Shown piece after piece: positions 53,424-61,959 of a DNA stretch of 64,000 bases; positions within the stretch are counted from its first letter, which is position 1, and every line of letters starts with the position of its first letter. The notes beneath the pieces are model-generated. The model ran no database searches. It was not told the origin of the DNA and worked only from the letters and a program-made list of their open reading frames with translations. The translations under genes were made by a program, and so were the position numbers. Origin of the DNA: Aureispira sp. CCB-E (lineage in GTDB: Bacteria; Bacteroidota; Bacteroidia; Chitinophagales; Saprospiraceae); NCBI RefSeq assembly GCF_031326345.1, contig NZ_CP133671.1, forward strand, positions 5,456,001-5,520,000. The letters are read 5' to 3'.

Positions 53424-55670
53424 TCATTTATATGTTTTAAGTTCCTGTTTTAAGACTTTAATCTCTTGGTTAATTTCCGTCAACTCATCTTCTTTATCCT
53501 GAATTTCAATTTCTAGTTTTTGAATACTTTTGAGGAGTTTTCTAAAGCTAGTATCCATTAAGTTAGCATCTATCTTAGTTCGTTCACGCATGGTGTCAAC
53601 CGACTCTTTTACCAAGTCCTCTATTCGAATTTTGTATTCGTTCGCATTGCCCAATAAATCAGCGTGTTTCTTATCAAAGGTTGTTTTGATCTCTTTCAAT
53701 TTTTCATTCAATTCTATCTCTAATGCCTTCAACTCTTGAATCGTTGTAGGGATGTCGAGAGAATCCTTAGGGGCATTCAGTTGATTGGGACCATTGAGGA
53801 GTTGTTGAGCATTTAATTGCTGGTTTAGGAAAGCTATTTTTTGAGCAGCTGATTTGCCTTGCAATGTAGCATAAACAGGATGTTTTTCTAAGATTTTGGT
53901 ATAATCTAGTCGAGCCTGTTTCAAGGCAGCAGCTTCTTCCTCCATCAATAATTTGGCTTTTTTGTCTTGTGCTTGAATAGCCTTTTTTTCTTCGTTCAGT
54001 TGAGAAGAAATATCCCGATTAGAAGCAAGAATAGTTGCCGTGTTTTTTCGAAAAAAGTCTTTTTCTTTGTCTACTTTAACCTTCGACCAAACAATTAATT
54101 CGTTGCGAATTTCTCTTAAACGTTGCTTAATTTTTGAACGCTGATTGTACAACGTATATTGCAATTCTTCTAAGCTTCTCTGTTTTTGCCCCTCTGTAAA
54201 CGATAACTTGCCAATTAGATTTTTTCGAGTTTGTTGTGTTCTATCTTTTAAAACAGACGAAAATTTTGGAAAACTGGCTACTAAAAATGGGAGTAACAAC
54301 AACAAAAATAACAAGCCCGACCCACCTATATCCAAAATTAACCCTAAAATAAAGCCAAAAATACTACCAACCGACATAATTGCATATCCAATATCACTCA
54401 AAGGGCCACCTGTTAAGACGGTAACAATCAGAAACAAAGCAAATACTACTGCCAAAACCTGAAAGGTATATTTAAAAACCTGTCCAATTACTCGACCTAC
54501 CTTCTTATAATTCTCCATCGCCTCTTTCCAAACGGCTTCAAAAGAATAGGTCATTTGAGGTGCTGCAACTGTGGATTGCTTTTGGGATGGAGCTAATAAA
54601 TTTTGCTCCTTTAGAGCCTTTTCTAAAGCCATTACGAACCAATTATTTTCATTGATTTTATTTAATTCCAATGTTTTAGAAGGTAGTGGTCGATTGGTAA
54701 GTAACAAAGGATTATTGGCTAAAGTTCGCCCCCATTCCTCGGCAGTTGGTCGCAATTTGGGATTTTCATAACCACTGACAAAAGCGCCCATAAATAGTTT
54801 TCTTAAATCCCGATCAATCTTGGCAAATCGTCGATGAGGCGGCGGCACAACGGTAAATTGTTGTGACAATTTAGGATCATGCACAAACAACCCATGCTTA
54901 ATTTTATCACCCAAAGCATTTACATTATCATAAGGGGCTTTGGAGGTTGCCGCATAAGGATGCACCCCAAACAACAAGCGGTAATAAATTACAGCCAAAC
55001 TAAAATTATCCCAAGAAGGATCTATCAAAACTTTTCCTGGCTTTGTTCCTGTGTAATATTCATTAGGGGTGTATTCTGGGGTCGCAACAGTAGCAGGGAA
55101 AAGAGTCATACCATTTTCCACTACTTCTATAGAATCAGTGTCTACAATAGAAACAACTCCGTTGCTTTTAATCAAAATATTGTCTGGCTTTAAATCCACC
55201 AAAACATATTTTCCCGTTGCATGCACCATCCTTAACGCTACCGCCAAATTATAACAAACTTTTAAGCGCAAACGTAAGGCTTCATCACCTCCTAACTTAA
55301 AGCGTTTCCATTCTTTCCCTAAATGTTTGGGTAATTTAGGAGATGTCAAAATTTCCAACTTCTCTCCTGTTGCCTTCGGCATAACAAACCCTGCAAAATC
55401 GCCTTGGGCATCATACAACATGTGCTTGACCCAAACAATCGGCTGTTCGTTTAAAGCACCTTCAAAAAAGGGAGGATTCTCTAATAAGTACTCAATTTTC
55501 GCTTCTTTTTGTGCATCTCGTTTATTCAAATGAAAAACTTTGGCTACACAATTGCTCAACTCCAACGGTTGCAAGATTTTAAACAACTCTCCCTCTCCTC
55601 CTGAAGCAAATGGATTATCTTCTATGATAACCGCTTGATTGATGGATTTTATGTACAGTTGTTTTGGCAC
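53424..55670 (-). CDS. Membrane-spanning Ser/Thr protein kinase with coiled-coil tail
   Basis: 748 residues. The kinase domain covers about 15-320: glycine loop ASGGEGELF (22-30), VAK lysine K44, catalytic VLVDLKPDN (D159, K161, N164; the HRD histidine and arginine are replaced), and DTD in place of DFG (D177). A polar linker follows, then two or three transmembrane helices between about 400 and 467, and a long charged coiled coil (about 480-748). It is the last gene of a kinase/PP2C/TerY-like vWA triad on one strand, the TerY-P arrangement. The kinase faces the cytosol; the coiled coil probably does too. The family role is stress-linked phosphosignalling; the target is unknown. Confidence 0.88.
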   Translation of the reverse strand: MPKQLYIKSINQAVIIEDNPFASGGEGELFKILQPLELSNCVAKVFHLNKRDAQKEAKIEYLLENPPFFEGALNEQPIVWVKHMLYDAQGDFAGFVMPKATGEKLEILTSPKLPKHLGKEWKRFKLGGDEALRLRLKVCYNLAVALRMVHATGKYVLVDLKPDNILIKSNGVVSIVDTDSIEVVENGMTLFPATVATPEYTPNEYYTGTKPGKVLIDPSWDNFSLAVIYYRLLFGVHPYAATSKAPYDNVNALGDKIKHGLFVHDPKLSQQFTVVPPPHRRFAKIDRDLRKLFMGAFVSGYENPKLRPTAEEWGRTLANNPLLLTNRPLPSKTLELNKINENNWFVMALEKALKEQNLLAPSQKQSTVAAPQMTYSFEAVWKEAMENYKKVGRVIGQVFKYTFQVLAVVFALFLIVTVLTGGPLSDIGYAIMSVGSIFGFILGLILDIGGSGLLFLLLLLPFLVASFPKFSSVLKDRTQQTRKNLIGKLSFTEGQKQRSLEELQYTLYNQRSKIKQRLREIRNELIVWSKVKVDKEKDFFRKNTATILASNRDISSQLNEEKKAIQAQDKKAKLLMEEEAAALKQARLDYTKILEKHPVYATLQGKSAAQKIAFLNQQLNAQQLLNGPNQLNAPKDSLDIPTTIQELKALEIELNEKLKEIKTTFDKKHADLLGNANEYKIRIEDLVKESVDTMRERTKIDANLMDTSFRKLLKSIQKLEIEIQDKEDELTEINQEIKVLKQELKTYK

Positions 55671-55713
55671 GTTAGGAGTTGATAAGTTTTAATGGGAAAT
55701 TAGTCGCTCAATG

Positions 55714-56613
55714 CTAGAGATTTTCTTCTTTTTTGGGTTGAATGTTTTTTTCGACTATAGGCGCATAAACACCTAAAATCATTGTTTTATCATCTGTTTC
55801 GTGCTTAAATTGCTTGCTGCCATCTTTTAGAAAGCCCCCCCAAATAGCATTAATTTCTTCCTGTGATTTTCGCTCTTTTTTAAGCTGTAACATTCCATTT
55901 AAGTTCGGTTCAAAAAACTTATTGTATGGACGGTTGGGGTCATGGTACTTCTGTTTTTCTTCGTCCCAGACATTGACTTCAAAAGAGCCATTTTCACAAC
56001 CATCGCTCAACAACGCAAAGGCTCGAATATCGTTCTTAATAACTCCCGTTTCGATGTATAAATCCACACCGTCTGTTGTCCAGATATTAGAGGTGATAAA
56101 AACAGTCTCATTTACCTCGCTTCCCCTAAACGGCTCTATCAATGCTTCCCATTTGCCTGGCTCGACCGAATAAGCAGCTCGACCATCTCCAATATGCGTG
56201 GTTAAAATGCCAAAAGGAGCATACAAAACAGCCAATACAGTACATGCCAAATCTGGTATTTTATAAGCCTTGGCAGTAGCAAATTGTTCCAAACGTTGTC
56301 GAACGATTTGCAATCCTTTTAATGCTTCTACTCTCCAAACTTCTTCAGAAGGCATTTTCTCTGCGCTATCCCAACCATTTCTTTGAACAATTTCTTCCAG
56401 ACAATGCGCCATATTTCGGGCTACAAAATCCGATCCTATATCTGAATGCTTAGCAGATCCTGCACCATCTGCAACGACAGCTACTCCCCACGTTTCGTTG
56501 ATTCGTTGATGGGCACAACTGTCTTGACAGGGCAAATTCATCAAAACATGCCCATTTCCAATTACAGAAGCATAAGCGACAACCCAATTTGTATTCTTAT
56601 TATTGCTAGACAT
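55714..56613 (-). CDS. PP2C-family Ser/Thr phosphatase
   Basis: A 299-residue metal-dependent phosphatase. Motifs in order: SVIGNGHVLMNLPCQDS with D31, GVAVVADGAGSAKHSDIGS (metal ligand D49 and G50), TTHIGDGRAAY, and ALLSDGCENGSFE. The final metal aspartate is probably in HETDDKTMIL. It lies 43 bases upstream of the kinase gene and is transcribed in the same direction, so it is the natural counter-enzyme of that kinase. The TerY-like vWA gene precedes it. Activity should reverse kinase autophosphorylation or its substrates, an inference from the triad. Confidence 0.92.
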   Translation of the reverse strand: MSSNNKNTNWVVAYASVIGNGHVLMNLPCQDSCAHQRINETWGVAVVADGAGSAKHSDIGSDFVARNMAHCLEEIVQRNGWDSAEKMPSEEVWRVEALKGLQIVRQRLEQFATAKAYKIPDLACTVLAVLYAPFGILTTHIGDGRAAYSVEPGKWEALIEPFRGSEVNETVFITSNIWTTDGVDLYIETGVIKNDIRAFALLSDGCENGSFEVNVWDEEKQKYHDPNRPYNKFFEPNLNGMLQLKKERKSQEEINAIWGGFLKDGSKQFKHETDDKTMILGVYAPIVEKNIQPKKEENL

Positions 56614-56767
56614 TTTTTTGTTGTTAACAGTTTGTTTTCAATCAGTATCAAGTAGTAGTTGGCAGCGTTGCTAACTACTTATCAAGAACAAACTAATGCA
56701 AAAACCAAAAGGATAATGATGCGACAGGGCTTCACTATCCAATTGTTTCTATTTTTTTAGGCGTTCC

Positions 56768-57436
56768 CTAGAATTTCATTTGAGCCCAGTCACTTACTGG
56801 TGGCAACTCAATGCTATCTCCTTCTTTGGATTTGGTAATAATTCCAATACTATTACTCAACCACTTGAAGAATTCTGCAAATTTATATCCAGCTAATGGA
56901 ATTGCTGGGGCAGAATTCGGACAAATCTCATTCAATACATGTTGATTAAATCCTTTTACCCCTAGTCCCCAAAAAGTAAACTTTTTGGAATCTACAGCAC
57001 TTTGAATTTCACTAGACAAACCTTTTACATCCTGATCTCTGTCTGGTTCACCATCCGTAATCAAAACAATAATCGGTCGATAATATGGCTGCCCTGTTTC
57101 TTTATACCACTGCTTGCGTTGTTCTGTTTTACGCATCGCTTCCCGAACAGCATCTACCAAACGAGTAGTCCCTGCTACTGTTAGCGTTGGCATATCAAAA
57201 TTATCAATCAACGCAGGATCTTGGATTGTTTTAATACTACTACCAAATGTAATAATTCCAACCTCTAAACGATTGGCGGCAATCAGATCTTCTTCTATCG
57301 CTGCATAAAATTCTTGTAAGCCTCGATTTAGCTCTCGAATCGCTGCACCACTCATAGATCCAGAAGTATCTAGAACTAAAGTACACAGACATTTTTGCTC
57401 GTAATTGTCAGGGGTTTCTCCTTGAAAGTAACTCAT
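56768..57436 (-). CDS. TerY-like von Willebrand factor A protein
   Basis: 222 residues, one vWA domain filling the protein. The MIDAS metal site is intact: D23-TSGS in VLDTSGSMSG, the T of VAGTTRLVDAV near 95, and D in LITDGEPDRD near 128. The C-terminal extension (FAEFFKWLSNSIGIITKSKEGDS) matches TerY-type proteins of tellurite/stress clusters. It is the first gene of the kinase/phosphatase triad. No TerC or TerD gene is visible within the window. A vWA scaffold assembling the kinase and phosphatase is the usual interpretation. Confidence 0.92.
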   Translation of the reverse strand: MSYFQGETPDNYEQKCLCTLVLDTSGSMSGAAIRELNRGLQEFYAAIEEDLIAANRLEVGIITFGSSIKTIQDPALIDNFDMPTLTVAGTTRLVDAVREAMRKTEQRKQWYKETGQPYYRPIIVLITDGEPDRDQDVKGLSSEIQSAVDSKKFTFWGLGVKGFNQHVLNEICPNSAPAIPLAGYKFAEFFKWLSNSIGIITKSKEGDSIELPPVSDWAQMKF

Positions 57437-58108
57437 TCTTATTTAATTTTCTTGTATAGATTGGATCAACTTCTGATTAGAAACTGATTGGATTTTTTTC
57501 AAAACTTTCACTTAATAGTATTATTATCATATACAATAGCAATACTATCTAAAAAGTTCCTTAAAACCAACAAAAATTTTGGCTCTTAACAAATATACAA
57601 TATTCAATAAGGAATCAAAATAGGAGCGGCTTCTTGTTTAAATTTTAATACGAATATATGCCGCTTTAACACATTCTTCCCAGAGCTTTTTGAAAATCAT
57701 CCTTTCGTTTATTTGAAATTCACAAATTAGGCTATTTCGAATAATTATAAAAAATATGTTACGATATACTTAAAGTTATTCTTATTGTATTTTATCCAAA
57801 TATATTATCCTATCTTGATAATGTTAATACTTCGTTGAAAAAGTAACGGAGAATGACGTTATTAAAAAGATTTTAATAACGGCTCAACTTCTCGATCCAT
57901 GCTCCCCCGATTCAAGTGAACTCATACAGAGTTGATTGTCTAATGAATTAATATTACCTGCTCTAGCTTCAAGGTCTTGCCCCTCTATGCATTTCCTTGT
58001 TAGTTAGTTTTCTGATGAAGTAATATTTTGCAATGCTTCGTGAAAAGCATACTAATTCATTTCACGAAGTACAAATTTTGATCACACACAAATTACAATA
58101 GTTCGTTG

Positions 58109-58252
58109 AAACCACGCAGTAGCAGCGCAGCTAAACTTTATTAGCTTAATAATCAGCAAATTGCACCTTTGTTGCGTTTTATATTAAAATTTTGATTATC
58201 AACTGCGCAGCACTCATGAAGTACCACGAAGTAGCAGCGAAGCTAAACTAAT
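58109..58252 (+). repeat. Dispersed intergenic repeats, two copies
   Basis: 58109-58136 reads AAACCACGCAGTAGCAGCGC followed by AGCTAAAC. 58216-58252 reads TGAAGTACCACGAAGTAGCA followed by GCGAAGCTAAACTAATA. The preceding CAACTGCGCAGCACTCATGA matches 15587 with two changes. Confidence 0.65.
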
Positions 58253-58280
58253 ATAAATGTGCTTTTTTATCTTTTTGGTA

Positions 58281-58361
58281 ACTAAGCTTGCGATCTCACG
58301 AGCGCAGCGAGCTAAAAAAGTAAAAAACTAAGCTTGCGCCCTCATGAGCGTAGCGAACTAA
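58281..58361 (+). repeat. Tandem 35-base repeat before the rhodanese gene
   Basis: Two 35-base units (58281-58315 and 58327-58361) start ACTAAGCTTGCG and end GCGAGCTAA or GCGAACTAA, identical at 30 of 35 positions, 11 bases apart. They relate to the dispersed family through the AGCGCAGC/AGCTAA motif. Confidence 0.7.
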
Positions 58362-58387
58362 TCAACGAACTACTAAAATTAATACCA

Positions 58388-59356
58388 ATGACCAAATTTA
58401 ATTGTAAATGTTGTTTGGTGGTGGCATGGGTTGCTGTTCTGTTCTCTTGTACTTCTCCTGCCGAAAAAAAGACAGCAACAGAGCTGCCCATCCCTATCAC
58501 AGATAGTACAACAGTAGTAGAAACAACTTATTCCCTAAATCAAAATATCATCAACTATCAACAACTTGCTACATGGCAAAAAGATACAACGACATCTGTT
58601 GTTATTATAGATGTACGACCAGATAGTTTATATCAAAAAGGACACATTAAAGGTGCCGTGCAACTCTGGAGACCCGATATTGAAAGTGTTCATTACCCGT
58701 ACAAAGGAATGATGCTAGAAAAAGAAGATGTAGAGGCACTTATGGGGACATTGGGAGCGACAGCAGATAGTAAAATCGTTCTTTATGATGATAATGGCAA
58801 TGTAGATGCTGCTCGTTTGTGGTGGATATTGACCACTTATGGTCACCTCAATAGTTATTTGTTAAATGGAGGCATTCAAAATGCTTCCAAAATGTTTGTC
58901 TCCCAAGCTTCAACCTCTCTTATTCCTCAGGTATTCCATTTTTCGTCTAGCGAACAACCCCACTTAAAAGCAACTAAGCAAGATCTTCTTCATGCTTTAA
59001 CGGATACCAATACGCTCATCCTTGACTGTCGTACTACAGAAGAATTTATTGGCAAAATAATAAAGAAAAATGCTTTTCGAGCAGGGCATATTCCTCAAGC
59101 CATACACCTCAATTATACCCATACGATTGCTTACGAAAACAAATATTGCTTTAAAAGCAACAAAGACTTAGCAAAACTGTTTAAACATATCTCAAAGCAT
59201 AAAAAAATTATCGTTTACTGCCAATCTGGCGTTCGGTCGGCACATACTACTTTTGTATTATACAAACTGTTAGGCTTTCCTAATGTTGCTAACTATGATG
59301 GCTCTTGGATAGAATGGAGTTATGACCAAACATTACCGATCGCAAAAGAGGTATGA
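58388..59356 (+). CDS. Rhodanese-family sulfurtransferase lipoprotein
   Basis: 322 residues from the ATG at 58388; an upstream in-frame TTG lies inside the 35-base repeat and is rejected. Lipoprotein signal with cysteine near 22 (VLFSCTS). Two rhodanese domains: the first (about 65-180, VIIDVRPDSLYQKGHIKGAVQL) lacks a catalytic cysteine (VLYDDNGNVDAARLWW). The second (about 200-315) has the active-site loop CQSGVRS. This is the normal layout of thiosulfate/mercaptopyruvate sulfurtransferases (SseA type), here exported and membrane-anchored. Confidence 0.9.
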   Translation: MTKFNCKCCLVVAWVAVLFSCTSPAEKKTATELPIPITDSTTVVETTYSLNQNIINYQQLATWQKDTTTSVVIIDVRPDSLYQKGHIKGAVQLWRPDIESVHYPYKGMMLEKEDVEALMGTLGATADSKIVLYDDNGNVDAARLWWILTTYGHLNSYLLNGGIQNASKMFVSQASTSLIPQVFHFSSSEQPHLKATKQDLLHALTDTNTLILDCRTTEEFIGKIIKKNAFRAGHIPQAIHLNYTHTIAYENKYCFKSNKDLAKLFKHISKHKKIIVYCQSGVRSAHTTFVLYKLLGFPNVANYDGSWIEWSYDQTLPIAKEV

Positions 59357-59565
59357 GTTTTTTATATGTCGATAGTAGAGCCTTATTAATTTCAATTAGA
59401 AGAAGTAAGTAATCGTTCAAAAAAATAATCCCATTGTTTGTTCTTATTTTTTCTGACCTCTTACTTACTATGATTGAAAAATGACAAATTCTTTAACTTA
59501 TTTTCGTTACTTTTAAGCATCATTTTTTGTCTAATGATGTGTTTGATCATATTAACACCAATACC

Positions 59566-60603
59566 ATGAGTGACTATTTACAAATACTTAAAGAAGCCTA
59601 TGCTAGTTACTACCATTTTTTAGTCAGTGAAATAACACTAAGTTATGACTATAAACCTTTGTGGCAAAACTACTTTTATCTTTTAATTCTAATATCGCTC
59701 GTTTTTTTTGGGTTAGAATTGCTGACACCTTGGCGCAAAAATCAGCCTAAATTCAGAAAGGATTTTTGGTTAGATGCCTTCTATATGTTTTTCAACTTCT
59801 TTATTTTTTCTTTAATTATTTTTCATGCAGCATCTGATGTTGTCGTTAATTTATTTACCGATGCATTGGCAGCTATTGGTATTAATAATTTAGTAGCAAT
59901 AGAAGTCCAAGCCATGCCTATTTGGGCTCATTTGGTCTTAGGCTTTTTTGTCCGTGATTTTGTTCAATGGTGGGTCCATCGACTTTTGCATAGAAGTTCT
60001 TTTTTATGGGAGTTTCACAAAGTTCATCATTCAGTGGAACAAATGGGTTTTGCCGCCCACTTGCGCTATCACTGGATGGAAAATGTTGTTTACAAAACAC
60101 TAGAATATCTTCCCTTAGCTTTGATAGGTATTGGCTTAAATGATTTTTTTATCATTCATATTTTCACACTCATTGTAGGACATTACAACCACGCTAATGC
60201 TAAGTTTCCTGAATGGGTCAAAGGCATTGGTTTTGGCACCCTTATAGGACTCTTTGCTGCTTTTTTTGCTTTTGAAGCAACAGGCTTGGGCATTCTTCTA
60301 ATTGTAGGTATTTCGGCAGGTCTTGGATTTATCCTTAGTCCTGTTATCAAATATATTTTTAACAGTCCCGAAATGCACATTTGGCACCACGCTTACGACT
60401 TGCCAGCAGATAAGCCCTATGGGGTCAATTTTGGATTGACATTGAGTTGTTGGGATTATATCTTTGGCACCAATCATATCCCCTATTCAGGTCGTGACAT
60501 TCGCTTAGGTTTTCCAGGTGTAGAGGAATTTCCAGAACGTTTTGACGAACAATTAGTACATGGTTGCTTGCCTACGCACAAGACCACTCAAACAAACTCC
60601 TAA
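59566..60603 (+). CDS. Sterol desaturase / fatty acid hydroxylase family membrane protein
   Basis: 345 residues from the ATG at 59566. It has several transmembrane helices (about 37-55, 80-100, 125-150, 195-215, 235-265). The di-iron histidine boxes are present: HRLLH, HKVHH and HIWHH, with HYNHAN between. This membrane-bound oxygenase family hydroxylates or desaturates lipids such as sterols, carotenoids or sphingolipids; the substrate here is unknown. A GxxxG-rich hydrophobic hairpin between the second and third boxes is longer than in the simplest members. No partner reductase gene is adjacent. Confidence 0.92.
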   Translation: MSDYLQILKEAYASYYHFLVSEITLSYDYKPLWQNYFYLLILISLVFFGLELLTPWRKNQPKFRKDFWLDAFYMFFNFFIFSLIIFHAASDVVVNLFTDALAAIGINNLVAIEVQAMPIWAHLVLGFFVRDFVQWWVHRLLHRSSFLWEFHKVHHSVEQMGFAAHLRYHWMENVVYKTLEYLPLALIGIGLNDFFIIHIFTLIVGHYNHANAKFPEWVKGIGFGTLIGLFAAFFAFEATGLGILLIVGISAGLGFILSPVIKYIFNSPEMHIWHHAYDLPADKPYGVNFGLTLSCWDYIFGTNHIPYSGRDIRLGFPGVEEFPERFDEQLVHGCLPTHKTTQTNS

Positions 60604-60669
60604 ATCTTGATTATTTTTAGCCGATCAATCATAATTGCTACTACATCGCTTCAACGAATTATTGAATCA

Positions 60670-61059
60670 ATGAAATTACTTTTACTTTGTTTTTTGCTCT
60701 TTTCCTTCCAGTACACGCTTGCTCAAAATATAGAGTTGGCTGAAATGGATATTAATGACGAGGGATACACCCTGCTAGATTTTGGTATTCTCAAAGCGAA
60801 AAAAATCACTAAAAGAACCTTGATTTTAATAAACACAGGCGATCAAGATTTGGTAATTTCTAAATTGGAAGAGGGCTGCCATTGTACGACAATTAAAATC
60901 AAAAAAAAGGTACTCAAACCTAATGAACAAACTAAAATCTGCCTCAAGTGGCGTCCTATTGATGATAGCGAATTCAATTCTAGTGTCATGATTCATAGTA
61001 ATGCTAAAAACTACCCTCAATTATGGATACAAATGGAAGGTAATGTAGAACAAGATTAG
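60670..61059 (+). CDS. DUF1573 family secreted protein
   Basis: 129 residues from the ATG at 60670, which starts a signal peptide (MKLLLLCFLLFSFQYTLAQ). The mature chain is a single Ig-like/ASPM-SPD-2-Hydin-type sandwich: FGILKAKKITKRTLILINTGDQDLVISKLEEGCHCTTI, LKPNEQTKICLKW and a closing strand. This is the DUF1573 pattern, including the GCHCT motif. The role is unknown. It lies between the desaturase and the MoxR/CoxE pair on the plus strand. Confidence 0.88.
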   Translation: MKLLLLCFLLFSFQYTLAQNIELAEMDINDEGYTLLDFGILKAKKITKRTLILINTGDQDLVISKLEEGCHCTTIKIKKKVLKPNEQTKICLKWRPIDDSEFNSSVMIHSNAKNYPQLWIQMEGNVEQD

Positions 61060-61133
61060 TCCTTATCAAGACTCCTTTTAAAACTAAAATACTATCTTCG
61101 TGTTTTATATTTAACAACTAGTCATCCATTCAC

Positions 61134-61958
61134 ATGAAATTTACAGGAACTGACCATTATATAGCCTCCAAAGATTTGCAATTAGCCGTTAATGCTTCCA
61201 TTGCTATGGAGAAACCGTTATTAATTAAAGGAGAACCAGGAACAGGAAAAACATTATTGGCACACGAAATTGCTAAAGGATTGAATAAACAACTCTTTAC
61301 TTGGCACATCAAATCGACTACCAAAGCACAACAAGGTTTGTACGACTATGATGCCGTGTCTAGGTTGAGGGATTCTCAATTGGGAGACGAAAAAGTACAT
61401 GACATTTCCAACTACATTATCAAAGGAAAACTATGGGAGGCTTTTGAAGCAGACGAGCGAGTTGTTTTATTAATTGACGAAATCGACAAGGCGGATATTG
61501 AGTTCCCCAACGACTTACTACTAGAGTTGGATAAAATGGAGTTCTTCTGCTATGAACTCAACAAGACCATTAAAGCCAAGCATCGCCCAATTGTTATTAT
61601 CTCATCGAATAACGAAAAAGAACTGCCAGATGCTTTTTTAAGACGTTGTTTTTTCCATTATATCTCCTTTCCTGATCGAGCTACTTTGAGTCAAATCATT
61701 GAGGTACACTATCCCAATTTGGAACAGCGTTTGGTTCACGAAGCAATGGAGCAATTCTATGCCATCCGAAACATCCGAGGTTTAAAAAAGAAACCGTCTA
61801 CGAGTGAGTTATTGGATTGGATTAAGTTGTTAATGGTTGGCAACATTAATGCAGATGGTTTAAAAGAAGCACAACAACAAGGTCGTATTCCATTGGTTGG
61901 GGCTATCATTAAAAATGAACAAGACTTGGCATTGTTAAAACATTTGCAAAAAAATTAA
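61134..61958 (+). CDS. MoxR-type AAA+ ATPase
   Basis: A 274-residue AAA+ ATPase. Walker A is GEPGTGKT (residues 33-40), Walker B LLIDE (112-116) with IDKAD following, sensor 1 IISSNNEKELPDAFLRRC with an arginine-finger pair. MoxR ATPases work with vWA proteins as chaperone/insertase systems that mature cofactor-bearing enzymes or complexes. The vWA gene follows after one base, confirming a CoxD/CoxE-like pair. No oxidase or dehydrogenase target gene is adjacent. Confidence 0.94.
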   Translation: MKFTGTDHYIASKDLQLAVNASIAMEKPLLIKGEPGTGKTLLAHEIAKGLNKQLFTWHIKSTTKAQQGLYDYDAVSRLRDSQLGDEKVHDISNYIIKGKLWEAFEADERVVLLIDEIDKADIEFPNDLLLELDKMEFFCYELNKTIKAKHRPIVIISSNNEKELPDAFLRRCFFHYISFPDRATLSQIIEVHYPNLEQRLVHEAMEQFYAIRNIRGLKKKPSTSELLDWIKLLMVGNINADGLKEAQQQGRIPLVGAIIKNEQDLALLKHLQKN

Positions 61959-61959
61959 G

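Larger units (their letters stand above)
57437..58387. other. Repeat-rich non-coding region
   Basis: About 950 bases without a supportable gene. It contains at least four copies of the dispersed repeat (58109-58136, 58200-58252, 58281-58315, 58327-58361) and further fragments such as TTTCACGAAGTAC near 58058. It should also hold the divergent promoters of the TerY-like gene and the rhodanese gene. Confidence 0.6.

Noticed and set aside
58334-58387. N-terminal extension of the rhodanese gene from a TTG codon
   Set aside because: The extension is translated repeat sequence; the ATG at 58388 begins a proper lipoprotein signal.
58388-59356. Missing catalytic cysteine in the first rhodanese domain as an anomaly
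   Set aside because: Tandem thiosulfate sulfurtransferases normally have an inactive first domain; the second has CQSGVRS.
59527-59565. N-terminal extension of the desaturase from TTG
   Set aside because: No conserved feature in the 13 extra codons; the first in-frame ATG at 59566 is sufficient.
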